The translations under genes were made by a program, and so were the position numbers. Below, in pieces: positions 62,027 through 64,000 of a DNA stretch of 64,000 bases. Within the stretch, counting starts at the first letter, position 1. The number at the start of each line of letters is the position of its first letter. The DNA is from Actinospica robiniae DSM 44927. GTDB taxonomy: Bacteria > Actinomycetota > Actinomycetes > Streptomycetales > Catenulisporaceae. The stretch lies in the NCBI RefSeq assembly GCF_000504285.1, contig NZ_KI632511.1, positions 4,771,372-4,835,371 on the forward strand. The letters are read 5' to 3'. The notes beneath the pieces were generated by a model. That model ran no database searches. It was not told where the DNA came from and was given only the letters and a program-made list of their open reading frames with translations.

Positions 62027-63439
62027 TCAGCGGAGCCCGTGCTCGGCCAGGTCCTCCCAGAGGTAGGCGGCCGCCTCCGCGCCCTTGAGCAGCAGGTCCA
62101 GGTCGACCTTCTCGTTCGGGCCGTGCCAGCCGTCGTCCGGCAGCGAGATGCCGAGGAAGACCACCGGCGCGCCGAGCACGTCCTGCAGGTCGGCCTCGGG
62201 GCCGGAGCCGCCCTCGCGGGTGTAGAGGATCTCCCGCGGCGTGGCCGGGTCCTCGGCGAACGCGCGGCCGAGCGCGCGGGAGACCGACTGCAGCGCCGGG
62301 TGGTCCAGCGGGGTCAGGCAGGGGCGCACGCCCTCGCCCTCGAAGCGCACCGCCGCGGTGATCCCGGCCGGCACCCGCTCGGCGATCCAGGTCTCGAAGG
62401 CCTTGGCCACGTCCACCGGCTCCTGCCCGGCCACCAGCCGGAAGGAGAGCTTGGCGTGCGCCTCGGAGGGCACGATCGTCTTGCCGCCGGGGCCGGTGTG
62501 GCCGCCGAAGATGCCGTTGATCTCGGCGGTCGGGCGCGCCCAGACCCGCTCCAGGGTGGAGTAGCCCGCCTCGCCGACCGGCGCGGTGGACTTGGCGTTG
62601 CCCAGCCACTCCTGCTCGTCGAAGGGCAGCTTCGCGAACAGCTCGCGGTCGACCTCGGACAGCTCCACGATCCCGTCGTAGAAGCCCGGCAGGGTCACCT
62701 TGCGCTCGCCGTCGTGCAGCTGCGCGAGCACTCGGACCAGCTCGGTGATCGGGTTCGGGATGGCGCCGCCGAACGAGCCGGAGTGCACGTCGCCGTGCGG
62801 GCCGGTGAAATCGACCTCGGCCGCGATCAGCCCCCGCATGCCGGTGCAGGAGGTCGGGGTGCCCTTGGCCCACATGCCGGTGTCCGAGACCACGACCACG
62901 TCGCAGGCCAGCCGGTCGGCGTGCTCGCGCAGGAGGGCCGGGAAGTGCGGCGAGCCGCTCTCCTCCTCGCCCTCCACGATCAGCTTCAGGTTGACCGCGG
63001 GCGCGGTGCGGCCGGTGGCGGCCAGGTGCGCCTTGAGGCCCAGGGTGTGGAAGAAGACCTGGCCCTTGTCGTCCGCGGCGCCGCGGGCGTAGAGCCGCCC
63101 GTCGCGCTCGGTCGGCTCGAACGGCCCGGTCTGCCACAGCTCGAGCGGGGTGACCGGCTGCACGTCGTGGTGGCCGTAGACCGCCACGGTCGGCGCGTCC
63201 GGATCTCCGGAGGGCCACTCGGCGAACACGGCGGGCAGGCCGGCGCCGCCGCCGGTCTCCCAGACCTCGACGACGGGGAAGCCGTCGGCGCGAAGCTTCG
63301 CGGCCAGCCACTGGGCGCTGGCGCGGACATCCGCGACCCGATCGGGGTCGCTGGAGATGGACGGAATGCGCAGCCAGTCCTTCAGGTCCTCGAAGAACTC
63401 GGCGGCGTTGTCCGTGACGAATTGCCGGATCTGAGCCAT
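62027..63439 (-). CDS. M20-family dipeptidase
   Basis: A 470-residue zinc peptidase of the M20 family. Metal-binding blocks are VYGHHDVQPV, ARGAADDKGQVFFH and VEGEEESGSPHF; GPHGDVHSG marks the dimerisation lid region. Members are dipeptidases that split short peptides, including CNDP-like proteins, in the cytoplasm. The ATG has no strong ribosome site. It lies downstream of the aminotransferase gene on the same strand but is separated by about 70 bases. Confidence 0.9.
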   Translation of the reverse strand: MAQIRQFVTDNAAEFFEDLKDWLRIPSISSDPDRVADVRASAQWLAAKLRADGFPVVEVWETGGGAGLPAVFAEWPSGDPDAPTVAVYGHHDVQPVTPLELWQTGPFEPTERDGRLYARGAADDKGQVFFHTLGLKAHLAATGRTAPAVNLKLIVEGEEESGSPHFPALLREHADRLACDVVVVSDTGMWAKGTPTSCTGMRGLIAAEVDFTGPHGDVHSGSFGGAIPNPITELVRVLAQLHDGERKVTLPGFYDGIVELSEVDRELFAKLPFDEQEWLGNAKSTAPVGEAGYSTLERVWARPTAEINGIFGGHTGPGGKTIVPSEAHAKLSFRLVAGQEPVDVAKAFETWIAERVPAGITAAVRFEGEGVRPCLTPLDHPALQSVSRALGRAFAEDPATPREILYTREGGSGPEADLQDVLGAPVVFLGISLPDDGWHGPNEKVDLDLLLKGAEAAAYLWEDLAEHGLR

Positions 63440-63510
63440 GGGGCACAGCGTAACGGGTGGGACCGACGTTCACCGTCCTACCGGGCACGGCGGGCGTCGG
63501 CCCCCGCCGG

Positions 63511-64000
63511 TCACTGCCGGTAGGTGGAAAGGAACCGGGCCAGTCCGTCTATGGCCGCCTCGAGGTCGGCCACGTGCGGCAGGGTGACGATGCGGAAGTG
63601 GTCAGGCTCCGGCCAGTTGAACGCGGAGCCGTGCATGACCAGGGTCTTCTCCGCGTTGAGCAGGTCCATCACGAAGCGCTCGTCGTCGGTGATCCGGTAG
63701 ACCTTCGGGTCCAGCCGCGGGAAGGCGTAGATCGCGCCCATCGGCCGGGTGCAGCTGACGCCGGGGATCTCGTTGAGCATCCGCCAGGTCAGGTCGCGCT
63801 GCTCGTAGAGCCGGCCGCCGGGCTCGATCAGCTGGTCGATCGACTGGAAGCCGCCGAGCGCCGCCTGGATCGCGTGCTGCACCGGGACGTTCGGGCCCAG
63901 CCGCAGGTTGGCCAGCACCTCGAGGCCCTCGAGGAAGTCGCGGGCGTGCTCCTTCGGCCCGCTGATCACCATCCAGCCCATCCGGTAGCCGGCCGAGCGG
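63511..64000 (-). CDS. Pyridoxal-phosphate aminotransferase (AlaA type), C-terminal part
   Basis: The gene is cut by the window edge; the last 162 codons are seen. The sequence begins in the block just after the PLP lysine (RSAGYRMGWMVISGP) and continues LGPNVPVQHAIQAALGG, GAIYAFPRLDP and FRIVTLPHVADLEAAIDGL, as in class I aminotransferases of the AlaA/alanine transaminase type. The catalytic lysine lies outside the window. Confidence 0.87.
   Translation of the reverse strand, partial: RSAGYRMGWMVISGPKEHARDFLEGLEVLANLRLGPNVPVQHAIQAALGGFQSIDQLIEPGGRLYEQRDLTWRMLNEIPGVSCTRPMGAIYAFPRLDPKVYRITDDERFVMDLLNAEKTLVMHGSAFNWPEPDHFRIVTLPHVADLEAAIDGLARFLSTYRQ

Overview
This window reads as chromosomal DNA from a high-GC actinomycete. 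The evidence is the very high G+C content, frequent GTG starts after AGGAGG-type ribosome sites, and a set of actinobacterial marker genes: SepH, a WhiB-family regulator with an AT-hook, a mycoredoxin, a UvrD2-type helicase with a tetracysteine and HRDC domain, IdeR-type iron boxes, and DUF3000 and DUF5679 proteins. From memory, much of the gene order (DUF3000, NarL-type regulator, RNase D, fadA-fadB, dxs; and ThiF, ABC1 kinase, WblC, UvrD, mycoredoxin) resembles Streptomyces and its relatives. The species cannot be fixed from the sequence alone.

Layout. 1-9.2 kb: DUF3000 protein, orphan response regulator, L-2-hydroxyglutarate oxidase, RNase D, a small Phd/RelE-type toxin-antitoxin pair, then the overlapping beta-oxidation pair fadA-fadB, closed by a perfect 25-bp palindromic terminator. 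9.2-14.6 kb: a DUF2079 membrane protein and an FAD oxidoreductase related to UDP-galactopyranose mutase, then dxs. 14.9-25.0 kb: two tandem copies of the same four-gene sugar-uptake operon (binding protein, ATPase, permease, ROK regulator), with matching operator candidates and matching hairpins after the binding-protein genes. 25.0-26.3 kb: mostly non-coding, with a strong iron box and an inverted copy of the end of the next gene. 26.3-33.8 kb: serine hydrolase, aconitase, an LCIB-like carbonic anhydrase, a TRIC/UPF0126 channel, sepH. 34-39.4 kb: a secreted phosphoesterase and an iron-box-controlled efe iron-uptake operon in which EfeU and EfeO are one polypeptide.

39.4-46.4 kb is the most unusual part. 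A heavily structured 350-bp leader precedes a four-gene operon: a cytoplasmic subtilase, a sigma factor, a small beta-rich protein and a TPR-CHAT protease. It is followed by a large inverted repeat of about 390-bp arms. Two protease families joined to a dedicated sigma factor suggest a proteolysis-based signalling or conflict system. 46.4-57.9 kb: a YgjP-type metallopeptidase, a cluster of four DnaA-box-like sites, a DUF5679 zinc ribbon, a ThiF-like protein, an ABC1 kinase, a small conserved protein, a WblC/WhiB7-like regulator with a long attenuator-like leader, three tandem membrane-anchored paralogs of unknown function, a UvrD2 helicase and a mycoredoxin. 58-64 kb: an MFS exporter with two copies of a palindrome that also lies in front of aconitase, an orphan MsiK-like sugar ATPase, NudC, an M20 dipeptidase, and the C-terminal part of an aminotransferase cut by the window edge.

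No rRNA, tRNA, CRISPR array, transposase or prophage gene was recognised. All family names rest on motifs read by eye and on memory of the families; no database search was run.
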